Assembly: GCF_000002075.1 (NCBI RefSeq)
Contig: NW_004797499.1
Coordinates: 207,475-249,830, forward strand
Length of the DNA: 42,356 nucleotides
Direction of reading: 5' to 3'
From: Aplysia californica
Lineage: Eukaryota; Mollusca; Gastropoda; Aplysiida; Aplysiidae
In this document: positions 1-13,000 of the stretch, piece after piece
Numbering within the stretch: position 1 is the first letter of the stretch
How the letters are laid out: the number at the start of each line of letters is the position of its first letter
Notes under the pieces: generated by a model
What the model was told of the DNA's origin: nothing
Seen by the model: the letters and a program-made list of their open reading frames with translations, nothing else
Database searches by the model: none
Program-made: the position numbers and the translations under genes

Positions 1-542
1 GGCGCTCGCAACTGCTTAAGGGCATATACGCGTGCGGAACACAATCAGAATTTTCAGTTTGGTAGGAGTAGGAATTATTTTGAATTTGCCCGGGTGACAG
101 CCGAAGCCTACTCTTATCGATTTTAGGACTACCAAGGGATCCTAAAAGGAGTTAAGGTGCGCAACTTGCACGCAAGACCTCCGAGATTTTTTCGCCCTTA
201 TCCGAGAAGGCTAGGTCTAGCATCTGCGTTTGTTGCCATTTTTTTGTCCAAAAGTTGCCACAAAAATGGCAAAAGTAGCCAAAAAAGTCGCCACTATTTT
301 CAAGCTTTCAGCTCTCTGTGCCGACGTATATTATATAGCATATTGATAGAGGTAACTTCACCTAAAGCACCGGAATTTCTTGTGTTCTGTTTTATGCAAC
401 CAGAATATCATTTGTAGCCACACAGGATGTAAAACATGATCAGAGTAGGTTTCAGCCGCCATCCGGGCAAAATTCAAAATTTCCTACCAACTGAAAAAAC
501 GTGTCCCGCGCGCTCATATGACCTAATGCTGTTGCGAGCGCC
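1..542. mobile_element. Non-autonomous TIR element with about 110-bp terminal inverted repeats
   Basis: The first about 115 bases read GGCGCTCGCAAC... and reappear, inverted and about 75% alike, as the last bases ending GTTGCGAGCGCC at 531-542. The inner part (120-320) has CCTACTC...ACCACCAAGGG and CCCTTATCCGAGAAGG-like stretches also seen near 2540-2640. No transposase ORF. Only one flank is in the window, so the target duplication cannot be tested. Confidence 0.6.
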
Positions 543-1104
543 GTAAAACAGTTACCACCCCCCCCTAAAAAAACAACAACAAAAAACAACAACACCAAAA
601 ACCGAAAAAAAAGAACACATGATCAGAACAATAACAAGGAAAATTAAAACACAATAAAGATAGACAAATTAAAGGGAAACAGCAATACATAAATGGTATG
701 TAATGTACTTATTCTTCACATGAAATTTCATTGAAAATGACAAAACGTGGTGTCAACAAGTGAGAAAGAGAAGAAGTGAAGAGGAAGTGAAAGTAAACTT
801 TCTAGTTTTTCTTTCTAAACGTAAAATTAATGAGGTTCGGTTACTTTATTTTTGGGGGTTTAGTATGTTTTCTTTTTTAGTTTCTCGATTTTTATTCCCC
901 AGGGTTTGTTTTTCGATAATTTATTCCCGAGCGGAGTTTTTTTTTTTTATATGCAAAAATCGCGGACCAAAATTTGTAAAAAATCGCGGTCGCGACAAAC
1001 GCAGGCTAGCTAGCTGTAGATCTTACCGTCGCAAAAATCACGGGTGTGGCTGAAAGACAGTAGTAAGGAGCCAAGCAGTAGCAGAAGAAAGGCTGCTGAA
1101 TGCG
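543..1104. other. No gene seen: A-rich and AT-rich sequence
   Basis: Poly-C, poly-A and CAA runs (555-620), then unstructured AT-rich DNA; the ORF at 760-1053 has no recognisable domain. It lies beyond the OLA1 3' end. Confidence 0.5.
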
Positions 1105-1290
1105 TCATGAGTCCAGAGGAGGCGGCAGATAGTGAAGACGAAAGACGACAGAACATGGTAAAAGAGCAGGATAGGTGAAAGGAAAACATTTAAGAGAAGA
1201 GCATTTTCCGTCACTGTCAGGTTTCAAACCCGGGACCCATGCAATGAGAGGCGAACACCGTACCTCTTGACCACGAGACCCTCTTAGCAC
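1105..1290 (-). repeat. tRNA-derived SINE relic
   Basis: On the minus strand, 1287-1217 reads GGGTCTCGTGGTCAAGAGG (A-box-like), a short loop, then GGGTTTGAAACC (B-box-like). A non-tRNA body follows toward 1105. It lacks a foldable anticodon arm, so it is not a tRNA gene. Confidence 0.5.
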
Positions 1291-1299
1291 AATGTGATA

Positions 1300-2495
1300 C
1301 AATGTAGTCTAAATAAAGTCTTCTACTTCTATCTGCATTACTGAAATTATTTATTAGTTGAGTTTCGAAGATCACTACAATATATAGCTTATTCAACAGT
1401 ACTGGCTAGCCTTTAGCCGATTCATTCAGAGTGTAAATCATGAGCAGCTTGACATATAAATATGCACTGTATAATACATGTAAATTGTAAATGAAGGGAA
1501 CAAGGGAAAAACAAGAGCTGTGAGTTTTAGGGCAATCTGAGTTGTGAGGATTGTTGCAGAGTTTACACGCACCTCTTTGGGCCCGTCTAAGTGTCCAGGG
1601 CTAAAACCTGATGAGTCGCCCAACATCAGGTTTGGAAAATAAGCTACACAATGGAAAAACGTGGGCTGTCATGTATTTCATGTTCTCAAAATGCTAAAAA
1701 GTGATATCACCTTGTTTTTCCCTTGTGCCCTTCATGATGCAATAATGATTGCATTTGTTTAGTGCACACCATGCTCTACAGCAAGCTCTATGACCTTTAC
1801 AACTATTCGTATCAAACAGTTACATGTACCACCGCTGGGAAAAGGAATGTGTATCATAGTCATAGATCTGTTATAGTCATAAATCTGTGGTAGATCAAGC
1901 ACCCACTGTCTACTTTTCATTCCATCATAATCTAGTTAGTTACAAGTCTGGCTACCCCATGGGGAGACAAAGTGACGATGTGGCGCCAGACGGGCGTCAG
2001 GCTAAGACACTTGAGGCACCGATAGGATAATCTGGGTTAACGACAAAGGGCATCCATCTTTCTCCCCCCTCTCCCCTCCTTCACATACATGGTGTGACAC
2101 ATCCTAATCAACTTAGTTCCCTTGTAGATCATGTTGATGTAGGTACAATTTGACCATGGATGTTGTTTTGCTTCGTTTGCTTTTTTTCTGCTTTCTTTTT
2201 CAATTGTTTTGTCAATGGTTCGACCACTTTTATGGCTAAGCATGCCTCTTCACAAATCTTGCTATACTGTAAACCCAACTTTTTTTTACCATACATTATA
2301 AGAAAGCAGGCTCAGGGATTTATTATTAGCCTGCTATAGCTGAAATCCTGTTATAACCAAGACATTTATACGTATGTAAATGGGGTCCACTGTACATAGA
2401 ACATAGAATCATCCCTTGCCTTATAGTTAGGCTGCCATTTTCAAAGGTACTCTAAAATAATTATACTAACGAGAGGTTTCAGTTTTTGATAAGAA
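1300..2495. other. No gene seen between SINE relics
   Basis: Short unrecognised ORFs only. No splice-supported or family-like coding sequence on either strand. Confidence 0.45.
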
Positions 2496-2499
2496 TTAA

Positions 2500-2775
2500 T
2501 TTTTAATTTGGCTCTAATTCTAATGGTGGCCCAGAGGGCCTACTCCTTTCGATCTTACAACCACCAAGGGTTCTTCCTTAATCCGCAAAACTTCCACATC
2601 GAACCTTTGAAGCTTTTTGACCTTATCCGAGAAGATCAGCTGCTTGATCCCACCTACCCTAGGGTTAAAGTGTAGAAAATATGAGGTAAAAAAACCTGAT
2701 ACTGGTAGAGATTGAACTCTGAACCCCCGAGCTGGGATGCAAACACCATACCTATTGATCTACTGAGCCCTTCCT
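2500..2775 (-). repeat. tRNA-derived SINE relic behind the OLA1 3' end
   Basis: The minus-strand head at 2775-2695 contains GGCTCAGTAGATCAATAGG (A-box-like) and GGTTCAGAGTTCAATC (B-box-like). The body down to about 2500 holds a segment (about 2540-2640) also present in the element at 1-542. Confidence 0.55.
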
Positions 2776-2799
2776 TAAAGAATTTCAAAACCAAAAGCG

Positions 2800-3851
2800 G
2801 ATCAAGTAAGCTCAGCAATTTATTCATCATCAGTCAAACGTACAAACATATCTTTAAATCATTTGACTTACATTCCTAGACAGAATAAACAGCAGGCAAA
2901 AACAAAAACCAAACTTTGTCTTACACCCATACTGTTCTCTTTACTCAAAACTTTCTGGTGTTCGTTGATTCAACAAAAAAAACCCACTATTCTTATAAGT
3001 CAGCTCAACAACAATCTAAGTAATCCGTGAAACATCTGTGCCGGTGATCACCTGTGTGCAATTGGCTCATTAGATATATACCAACTTTGTTAAATACGAT
3101 CAAACCAAGTGAAATGAAAAGGGTTCAATCACCCAAAGGACTCATTTTTCTCAGACTTTTGTCATGTTTTGCTTTACATGAAAGGAAAACAGGAAACGAA
3201 GTACACCAGACTTTACAAACTGACTAGTGAAGTTGCAGCCACCATTCTTTGAAAAGAAATTTTGAGTTTTTCTTTGGAATACTCTAAAAGAACCAGCTCA
3301 TATCTTCATGGTCCACTTTGATGGTAAATCAATATATGACACAAAACAACTGGGGAAGATATCACATAGCCATGTTGTTCACCCTAGAGGCTAAAAGGAA
3401 AGAAGCTTTAAAAACTAACGTCTTCTCCCTACAAGGGGTATACAAAGCACATGAAAAGCATTATAACAAGAAACTGTAATCCGTTAGAAAGAGGGTCCAA
3501 AGACTAAACACAGAATTATTCTGTGAAACAAGCTTTTGGCATCTGCACCCATCACCTCTACTCTTCACAATTAAACAAACAGAGCCTTTCTACACCTAGA
3601 ATTCTCTTGAGTGGCATCTTTTGTACTGTCTATATTCATTTCATAGGAGAAATGACCTCCCAATTCCAAAAAATGGAAACAGGCATTCCATAGTGTTCAA
3701 GAGAATAGACATTGAGCCATAATATGAAAAACAGCATTCTAAGGGAGGAAAATCACGTAGTATTTCACTTTACTTCACACACAACTCTTCACAGGCATAC
3801 AAAAATTTATGTACTCTTTACACAAAAAGGGGAAGCTACAGACAGCAAAAA
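2800..3851 (-). other. OLA1: OLA1 3' UTR with poly(A) signal
   Basis: The sequence downstream of the OLA1 stop has no coding signature. An AATAAA hexamer lies on the minus strand at 2824-2819, with a TG/TTTTGG-rich stretch just after it. A SINE head begins near 2775, right behind the presumed cleavage site. The extent is inferred; no transcript evidence is available. Confidence 0.5.
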
Positions 3852-3959
3852 TCATTTCTTTTTGCCAGTGAGGCCAGCGCCTGCGTTGAATTTGAAGAAA
3901 ATGATATCGCCGTCGTTGACAACGTAGTCTCTACCTTTCTGCTTGTATTTGCCATGAGC
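3852..3959 (-). CDS. OLA1: OLA1 last coding exon and stop
   Basis: 108 bases including TGA, residues 365-399: [20 protein letters not shown] then [15 protein letters not shown]. Acceptor TCCTCAG. It completes the TGS domain. Confidence 0.96.
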   Translation of the reverse strand, partial: AHGKYKQKGRDYVVNDGDIIFFKFNAGAGLTGKKK

Positions 3960-4017
3960 CTGAGGACAGACAGTAAAGAGTAAAATTTAACATTTATTGT
4001 AGTATAAAGGCATCGAG

Positions 4018-4090
<73 letters not shown>

Positions 4091-7000
4091 TGTGCGTGTG
4101 TGTGTGAGAAAGAGAGAGTGGGAGGGAAGGAGGGAGGAAAGAAAACTTACATTGGGGCAACCCGTATTGTTCTCTCTTTGATCTGAATGAACTAATATTT
4201 AAAATACAACCTGTTGTGATCAGACTAAAAATGTCTTACGTCCAGTCTTCATTCTCACTTCTATGTCATAAAATAAGTCAATGTCCATAGAGCCACATCA
4301 CAACAATAGACACAAAGAGAAAGAGGGACATAAAAGGGGGGTCAGATGAAGACACTGCTCATTGAAGTTAGTTTCTACTTACTCTAAGAAACATGCTATA
4401 GTAGTTTTCATTAATGTACTTTAACTGTTATGTCACGGTAAATTTGGAAATCAGGAAAGTCAAAATAACATGAATATTCTGGATCAATCATAAATAAATG
4501 GACATGATGAAAAAAAAAGTGCTATATAATGGAAATAATCAGTTAAGTAAATTTGACAGCATAAACAAAACAGTAAAAGAGGTAATGCTTCCACCATTAA
4601 CAAGGAAAATGCATCCCTCTTTCGTGGCAAATTGAGTTTACAAGACGAAAAGTCAACCTTTATTTCTATACAAGTCTAAAACTAGACTAGAGATATTCTC
4701 AGATATAGTCATTTTGAAGGTGGAGCTCTTGACCCAAGAAAAGCAAAGAAGAGAAGCAGAGATGCCAACCACAGAAAACCGAAATGAGTATTGGGAAATA
4801 TGAAAATGTGTATTTTCAGGGGAAAATGTGTATTCCCCACGACTGACCGACGAACCAGTAATAGTAAAATATTCAGGGTATCCAGCAATATTTCCTGAAA
4901 AAAAATTACTAGCTCACCAGCTCGAAAAAGGGAGTACACACGTGTACAATATACATGTATCCAGTCAACAACATGTCAGTGTTCAGTGTCGTACTGAGGT
5001 CTTGTTTGACTTAAGTATTTCAGTCTATTATATAATATTTTCCTCTCATTATTATATAAAAAATAAATCCTGCTTTGAGAGTTCGGAAGGGCCTAGAACA
5101 AGAAATTCGACTATCAAGAACCAGTCTGGGTGTCATGATTCATATTATGAACTGACAGACTCAAATTATTGCTCAAACTCAGAGAAAAGCAATAACTTGA
5201 ATGGCTCAAGGAGACCCATGCACTGTGAGAGTTGTAACAACTGTGGTAGGGCAAGATGCAGTGACACTGAAAATCTGCCAGTCTTGAACAGATAGCTACA
5301 ATATACACTGTAGGTATAATTTACTATCACCCATCCAATGAAACGCGCACACTTTATTTCAATAACACAGACTTGCAAAGTATGAGGGGTCCCGATTCCG
5401 CACACGGCCTGCACCAACGCGCGCTTTGCAAAAAGCTCTAATCAAAATTCTGAAATGTGCTTCCAAGTTTTTATCCTCTGGTGTTGCCTTAACCCCCGGA
5501 TAGTATCTTAAACCCCCCAAAAAATCAATAATCTCCTCCCTTATTCCGTAGTCATATACTTCGCAACGCCGTTACTCCCACCAAAGACGGTCTTTACTCA
5601 CACGATGCCGCATTTATTTATGATGCGAATGCGCGCAGGTTCAGTGACCGGTCACGGTGGCGAGCCAGCCAATTTAAAAATCGGACGACGCTTGGATTTT
5701 ATTATTTTTTTTTCCCCCCACAAGTGACAGCACAGCGACGAGTCCGAGCATTTATTACATTTTATTTGCATGGTGACATTGCGTTTAAACAGCACAACCT
5801 GCATGTCACAAATGTTGCGTTATCAGACAACTGCTGGCAAACTTCTCTGTGGTGACGAAAGCGAAAGTTGATCTTGATTTTCCCAACCCAGCCTTGGTGT
5901 CACATACTCTTTCGCCTGCCGCCATAGTTGCCTATTCGCGTGAAAGTGAAACGTACTCTCCGGACGGGGAAAAGCTGAACGAATACAATATCACGATCCC
6001 GACCGGCAAGTCCAAATCGGACTTGGTCTTCAAATATTCCAGTTCCGCGACACTGATACTATTTTGACAAAAGATGAGACTTGAGATAATTAGGTTTACT
6101 CACCCAAGCTGAACCTTGTATTTTTCGCATTCCAGGATGCGTATTTTTTCATGAAAAGTCGTATTCGCGTATTTTCGGCAAAAAATCGTACTAAAATACG
6201 TAAAATCGTACTGGTTGGCATCTCTGGAGAAGAAAGAACAGAGGTGGAACTACAAAGTCCACTTTATAACATGTTACACCTGCATGTGAGCCTCAACCAG
6301 ATTGTCTGAAAATTTTGCGCACCCCCCCCAATAACTTATAAGAGCTTTTAAATTGTGGGTGTCATAAAAGGAAGGACTTCCGAGTAACGAGCGACCACCC
6401 GAACAAACACAATAAAGAAGAGACCTAACCCTAACCCAAACCCTACCCCTAGGCCTAACCCAAAAAAGAACCTGCAATGGCCCTCATGTAAAAAGGCCAG
6501 CACAAGTCAACAAAAAAAAGAAGAAAAAAAAGGCACACTCCAAAACAAACAAGGAGCATAATAATAATATGGCCAACATTGCTATATATAAAGAGTTTGA
6601 TACAATAATACAACAGAATTGGAATATGAATCCTCCATATAAATCTAGATCTAGATCTAGTTATATTATTATTATAGATCTAGTGATCTAAATAAATCTA
6701 GAATAGATCTAATAGAACAAGTGAATAGGAATAGGCCTTGATTTTTTCAACGAGAAATCCGCATCCGATTCCGAACAGAGGGACTCAGCTGAGTCTAGAT
6801 TAGATCTTTATTCTAAGTAAATAATTCACGCACCTGATAAAATGCGTTTTACCAACATTAATATTACAGCACAACCTATAATAGGGTTTGACACAATAGA
6901 AGTGGAATATGAATCCTCCATTGAGGTCTATAATGATCTATAAATCTAGATCTAGAGTAGAACAAGTGAGTTGGACTTGAAAGAATCCACATGATGAGAA

Positions 7001-10000
7001 CAATCAGTAAACAAACGAAATTCAAAATGGCCGCTCGAGCACGAAACTGAAAGTAGATAATTTAGGTTGTCGTACTTTTTCCTATTCATAATTCTACTCA
7101 GGTTCCGACAATTATGTCGAAAACGAAAACGAAAGTGCCGACAAAGCTGACGGGAGAAAAAGGGGGCGCTGGCAGTCGGCCAGGCCTCGTACTTCGCATA
7201 TTGACTAATACAGGTGGGCCTAGCGATAGCATCGGCCGGCTCGCGGGTCGGGTCGCGATTGTCGGATTTCAGACGATTGTCGGCAAACATGCAGGTCTAA
7301 ACATGTGCTTCTAAGAAAATGTTTGTGCATGTTAAATATGCTTAGAGTTTGCATGTTTTACTGGTGTGCAGTTGGTGTAGGTGTTTATAAAACCCCTCAA
7401 TCAGAACATTGCAAAACGGAAAGCAAATGCAGGTGTCTCCAATCGTTTCACTGATTATTTTGCCTGCACAAATTCAATGTTCCACAGACCTTCGAAAGCA
7501 CAACAGCCCAAAGCAGGAGCATATTCAGTTGTGTAATTTCTTCTGTACCTTGATATGATAGACAATAATGGATACATGGCTGAATGTAAAAAAACAACCC
7601 ATCTCATCAATGTCTCACCTTGACTTCATTCTCAGTTTTATGCTCAAAGAAGTCGTCATAGGCCATGACCTCAGCCATGATGAATCCTTTCTCAAAGTCT
7701 GTGTGGATTCTGCCCGCCGCCCCTGGTGCCTTGGTACCATTCTGCACATGAGGATAGAAAAAGAAAATGAACATTCGATAGAAATGGCATTTGAAAAAAA
7801 TTAAGTGTGCTTTTTTTTCACATCTTTGTGCTCCACAAAATAGACATACACATCACTGAATACACACAAATACAGTGGAAACCTGACATAACAGGGATGG
7901 TGGGACCAGAGGAAAAGTCCTGTTATATCAGATCCCTGTTAAATCAGAAATGCAAGGGACGTAAGTATTTGTTGACTAATCCAGCGTGCGTGTAGCTAGG
8001 TATAGGGCTAGATTGAAGTCTGCAGCACACCGCAGCCCTCCCTAGTTTCACACGCAGCGTGTGCTTGCAGTGGCGTGGCTTGCGTGGGCTTGCTCCGTCA
8101 CTGCGTTTCTCTCTCTCTTACTTTTTACACATTGTTAACGATCCTTTGTCCCTGCTATAACTGATTGGGCTCCGATGAGGCCCTGTTATTGTCGATAGTT
8201 TTTAATAGAGACAAAGAGTGGGAAAACGGGAATTTAAAAAATCCCTGTTATTACTGGATCCCTGTTATTAACGGGTCTGTTATATATATGGTTTCCAATG
8301 TACTACAAACACGCTAAAGTAAAAAAAAACCAACCCAACAACTTCCAACACCCAAGGACAGCTACATCTGCATTAGGTCACAAAGCCTCTCTGAACTCTC
8401 TCTTCCTTTTTATAGTTTTATCTCACTATCTTGGGCACAGTGGACACCAACAGACAAATATGACCATGGCGACATTGACAGCAGAATTACAAAGTTAATA
8501 ATGATAATAATTGCATTTATATAGTGCTGTCTATCTGTTCTGTACCTAGTTTTCAGAAATTCGACGTAGAATTTTTCAAAGTTCCATAATATGTCAAGCT
8601 TTTTCTAACGCAATTCCTAGAATATCTTGATCATAACTCAGAATAATCTAACGATTTTGATAGAGCAGATAAGAGCCTTTGGTTTCTGCCGGGACTGCCC
8701 TCATGATCTTATGATCGATTGAGTAGGTGTTTTACGGCACTATCGACTCACTTTTGGTCATGTAAGTGCCATCTCATGATCTTATGTTGTTTTAGTAGAG
8801 TTTTAGCGCCGCTTGCAACTGCACAAGGTCATATGAGCGCCAGAAGATCAGAGGTGTTACAAGGGAGTAACAAACATAAAAAAGGAGGGGAGATAAGGAC
8901 GATAGATGTTTAATAGGAAAGAAGAAGCAAACCAAACCAGAACACCCGCCAACCACCCACTCATGATCTTAGTAACTCAAAATGGGCAAAAATATCAGAT
9001 AAAACTTTGTCATTCTGAGGTAGCGAGGTGACAGGTAATCCCACTGTCAAGCTTAAAACACTGTAAATGATGGATATGCAATCTACATGTACAAGAAGGG
9101 AAATATGAGAATGAAAATGGGATGTGAAGAGCAATGATAGCAAAGGCAACACATTTTTCAAAGGACAAGTTTGCATATGGTACTAGCATGAATAGTCACA
9201 GCACATGGTAAAGTATTATATATAAGCAATGACATCCAAATCAATCAAAAGTTACAAGAAAACAGAAACTTCAGATATGAAAAAAGAATCCTTTAAAAAA
9301 ATCATTAAAGTCTCTAACCTTCGGAGATTATATGAAAGCTAAAATCAATCAGAGATTTACTGAATTTAATCCATTCACACTTAGCAGGCAGGCCAGCTGG
9401 GACCTCCCTTACCTTAAAAGAAGGGGAATAACTCTGCAAAACTGAATGAGCTAAATAACTAATTATTACGCAAAATTGTAGGAGAATGAAATACCGTGGA
9501 ACTCGGATTTAACGAGCTCGGATTCAAAGAGAACTCGGATTCAACAAGATGAAATAGATTCCATTTTTATTTTTCTTTAAAATCAATAAAAGTAAACCGG
9601 TTTCAACGAGCACTTAAATCAGCAAGCTCGGATTCAACGAGGTTGCTTCCAGGGTGAACATCCCCCGCAGACGTGGCTTCGGTAATTTTTCTCCCAGAAC
9701 GAACTTTATCTATTCCCGGAAACCATTCATTGCACCTGCATCGTGAACCATTATTCAGGGCCTTTTAAAATACCAACAAATGTGTTGTTGGCACGCGCAC
9801 GTGACTACTCTGGCGTGTGTTGGGGTCGGATGGGCGGCCTGCACACATGTGGCTGTGTGTGCATGTCGGGGAGGGGGGAGGGGGGAACTAGCGGTCCAGG
9901 CATTGAACGTCGCATACAAACGCGTCATAGTCTTTTTACCCCCTCCGCAACTGACCATTATTACAATGAGAAGCTAGTCTTGACGTAGATCTACGTACTG

Positions 10001-13000
10001 AATTGTGCGCTGGTCTATGGAATCTAAAGTTGCCGTATGCTAGGCTCTACGCAGCAACACAACTTTTTGGTAAACAATCGAGATGACACAGGCGTGTGCA
10101 TTTGAACGAATCGGTCTTTTTTTTTACACAGCTCATAATATGCCGGCATTTCAGGCACAACTTTTGACTTCTCTTATACATTACTTGCTCAGTGCCTGTA
10201 ATTATCTACACAAAACTTTGTGTTTGCTATAACGAACACTCACTGTAGTATGAAAAGATATGAAAGGTTTTTTATGAGGTGTGTGTCTCGGAAGAATCAC
10301 AGAAACAGATGTACAGAAAAGTGGGAAGACATGGAATAACATCAAGAGGCTAGCTCAGGATAGAGAAATGTGGAGAGTGTTTGTTCGTGGCCTACACCCT
10401 AGTGCAGGGTGAGAAAGGCAATTATGATTATAATATTATGTCTTGGATTCTGAGAGCACTCATTGCACCAATGATGGGCACGGTTGTAAAACAGTCACAT
10501 AAAATCACAAAAACATACTACACCGAAAACAAAGCCTCAGAAAGAAAAATAAATATAATACAGTGGAACTCGGATTCAACGAGGTCGCCGGGACTGACCT
10601 AAAACCTCGTTGAATCTGAGTGTTCGTTATAGCAAACATGAGGATTTTTGTAGATAATTACAGGCACTGAGCACATAACGTGTAAAGAGAAGTAACAAGT
10701 AGTGCCTGAAATGCCTGCATATTATAAACTGTGTAAAAAAAGAACTAATTCGTTCAAATGCAGGCCTGTGTCATCTTAATTGTTTGCCAAAAAGTTGTGT
10801 TGCTGTGTAGAGCTTAGCATATGGCAAACGTTTGATTCCATAGACCAACGCTCAATTCATTACGTAGATCTACGTCAATACAGTGGAATCCTGTTATAAC
10901 GAGAGGTAGGGGACCGGAGCAAAATGTCCGTTATAGCAGGATTCTCGCTACAAGGGATCCAGTAATAAATTCAACGGAAACTGTAAAATAGGCCTAATCT
11001 AAGAGTTTGGTGTTCTGTTTTTCCTTTTGCTATCTCCCCTGATGATGATTTTGTTTCAACATGACCTCTAGGTCTTACTTAATCAAAAATCGAATCAGGT
11101 TTCTTTCTCTAGCTTTAGATCTAGCGATGTAGACTGACAGCTCGGCGTTGGCGATCAGAAAGAAAGGGCTCTGAGCTAACTCACCCGCTGTGTCCCCCCC
11201 CCCCCCCCCCACCCTGTCGTGCATTCTGTCTGCTTGCGCACGTCACACATTCGCACCATTCATCTGTGACCTCTCCATCCCCGCATTGGAGAAGTGAGAG
11301 GCATGGTAGGCCTTGATAATCTAAACTAGGCTTACGCTGGCCTATCACGCGATGCGTTCTGCTTGTCTGCACATGCCACACCCTCCCTACTCAGTTGCGC
11401 CAGCCTTCATTGTTGACGCACATGGGCTCTCCTATTCTTTGTTTCGTAAGATCACCAACAAGTTTCTCAACTGGCGAGGTTTTGCATAATGTATAATTGA
11501 CCTATGCGCTGTGCACAGCAGAAACAATATTCCGCTTTAACCGACTCGCATGTTTGTCTGATAGTGCTATAGCAGTATTTTATTTACAAAGGTAAAGAGG
11601 AGAAAAAAAACAGACGGACTCGTTATAAGTGGACTCCATTGCACTAGCTTATATAATAATGATCAGTTGCTGAGGGGGAAAAAAGACTGTGTGACGCGTT
11701 TGTATCTGCGACGTTCAACGCCCAGACTGCTTGCGCACGTCACACATTCGCTCCAAGATCCATCACAGCATTCACAGCACTGTGACCTCTCCATCCCCGC
11801 ATTGGAGAAGTGAGAGGCATGATAGGCTTAGATAATCTAGACTAGGCTGCCTATCACTATCAGGCAATGCGTTCTGCTTCACAACAGCTTGTCTGCGCGT
11901 GCCACACCCTCCCCACTCATTCGCTCCATCCTGCATCGTTGGCACACATGGGCTCTCCCATTCTTTGTTTCGCTTGATCACCAACAAGTTTCTCAACTGG
12001 CGAGATTTTCATGAATAAAAATGGCCTATGCGCTGTGCACAGCAGCAGCAATATTCCGCTATAACTGACTCGCACTTTTATCTGATTGCGCTATAGCAGT
12101 ATTTTATTTACAAAGACAAAGAAGAGAAAAAAACAGTATTTTAGAATAATGTCTTTATAACAGACTTCTCGTTATTTCAGGACTCGTTATAAGTGGACTC
12201 CACTGTATCACAATTGAAATCAATCAAACCCTGATACAGAGGAACCTCTCTAGCCACAACCTATCCTGGACAATCACCTTTACAATAGACCACGTCCCCC
12301 TAGCATTTTTCTATTGTGTAAGAACAAAAGAAATTGTGGAAGATGACCACTCTTCACCTTGACAATGGATAGCTGTCTTGGAGCCGTTCTGCGGTATGTT
12401 TGTCACTTCCATCAACAACAAACTGTTTCAAACATTGTCACTACAGTCTGGACATTATCACCATCACAACAAAAGTTTACCTGAATAGTCCAGGCTTTGA
12501 CCTCATCTTTTCCAGCGGTGAAAAAGTAACTGAGACCCAGAGCTTTGTAGCCAGTCACAACGATTTTCTCAAGAGCACTGTAAAAAGGATCAAATAGTCG
12601 AACTAAAATGAGCAATTTTGAAGGAAAGACAACTCTAGCAAACACAGGAAGCTGATAACTGATTACTGCCCCTAACGATACAAAGAATGGACTAAAAGTA
12701 AAAAACACAAAATTTGTAAGTTATTGTATTGTTTACCAACTTTAATAGCACAAATGCGTGCTTTGGGTGCATTAAATGATAATTATCATAAATGCAGGGA
12801 TACACCTAAAACTGTACTTTGAAAAGCACCAAAAATTAAGTCAGCCCAGACAGAGCGGCGACAGGGAGCTGACCCCCGTGACCCCGACGTGATAAGGCGC
12901 TCGGCGGGGAACCCCCTGCTACAACTAAAATTCCACTGCCGGTGCGTCGAGGTGTGTGTGAATATGCACAAAACTTATCTCGCTGTCTATAGGTGTGAAT

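Noticed and set aside
4828-5295. A 155-residue plus-strand ORF as a host gene
   Set aside because: It starts within 80 bases of a transposon terminus, lies wholly inside the 4757-6226 element, and its second copy at 27.8 kb is broken. The Cys motif resembles Sprouty domains only in cysteine count, so I did not call it that.
7114-7314. Small basic plus-strand ORF ([12 protein letters not shown]...) as a gene
   Set aside because: It has no homology that I recognise, no supporting splice or poly(A) signals, and an overlapping minus-strand ORF of equal quality. Recorded only as a CpG-rich patch.
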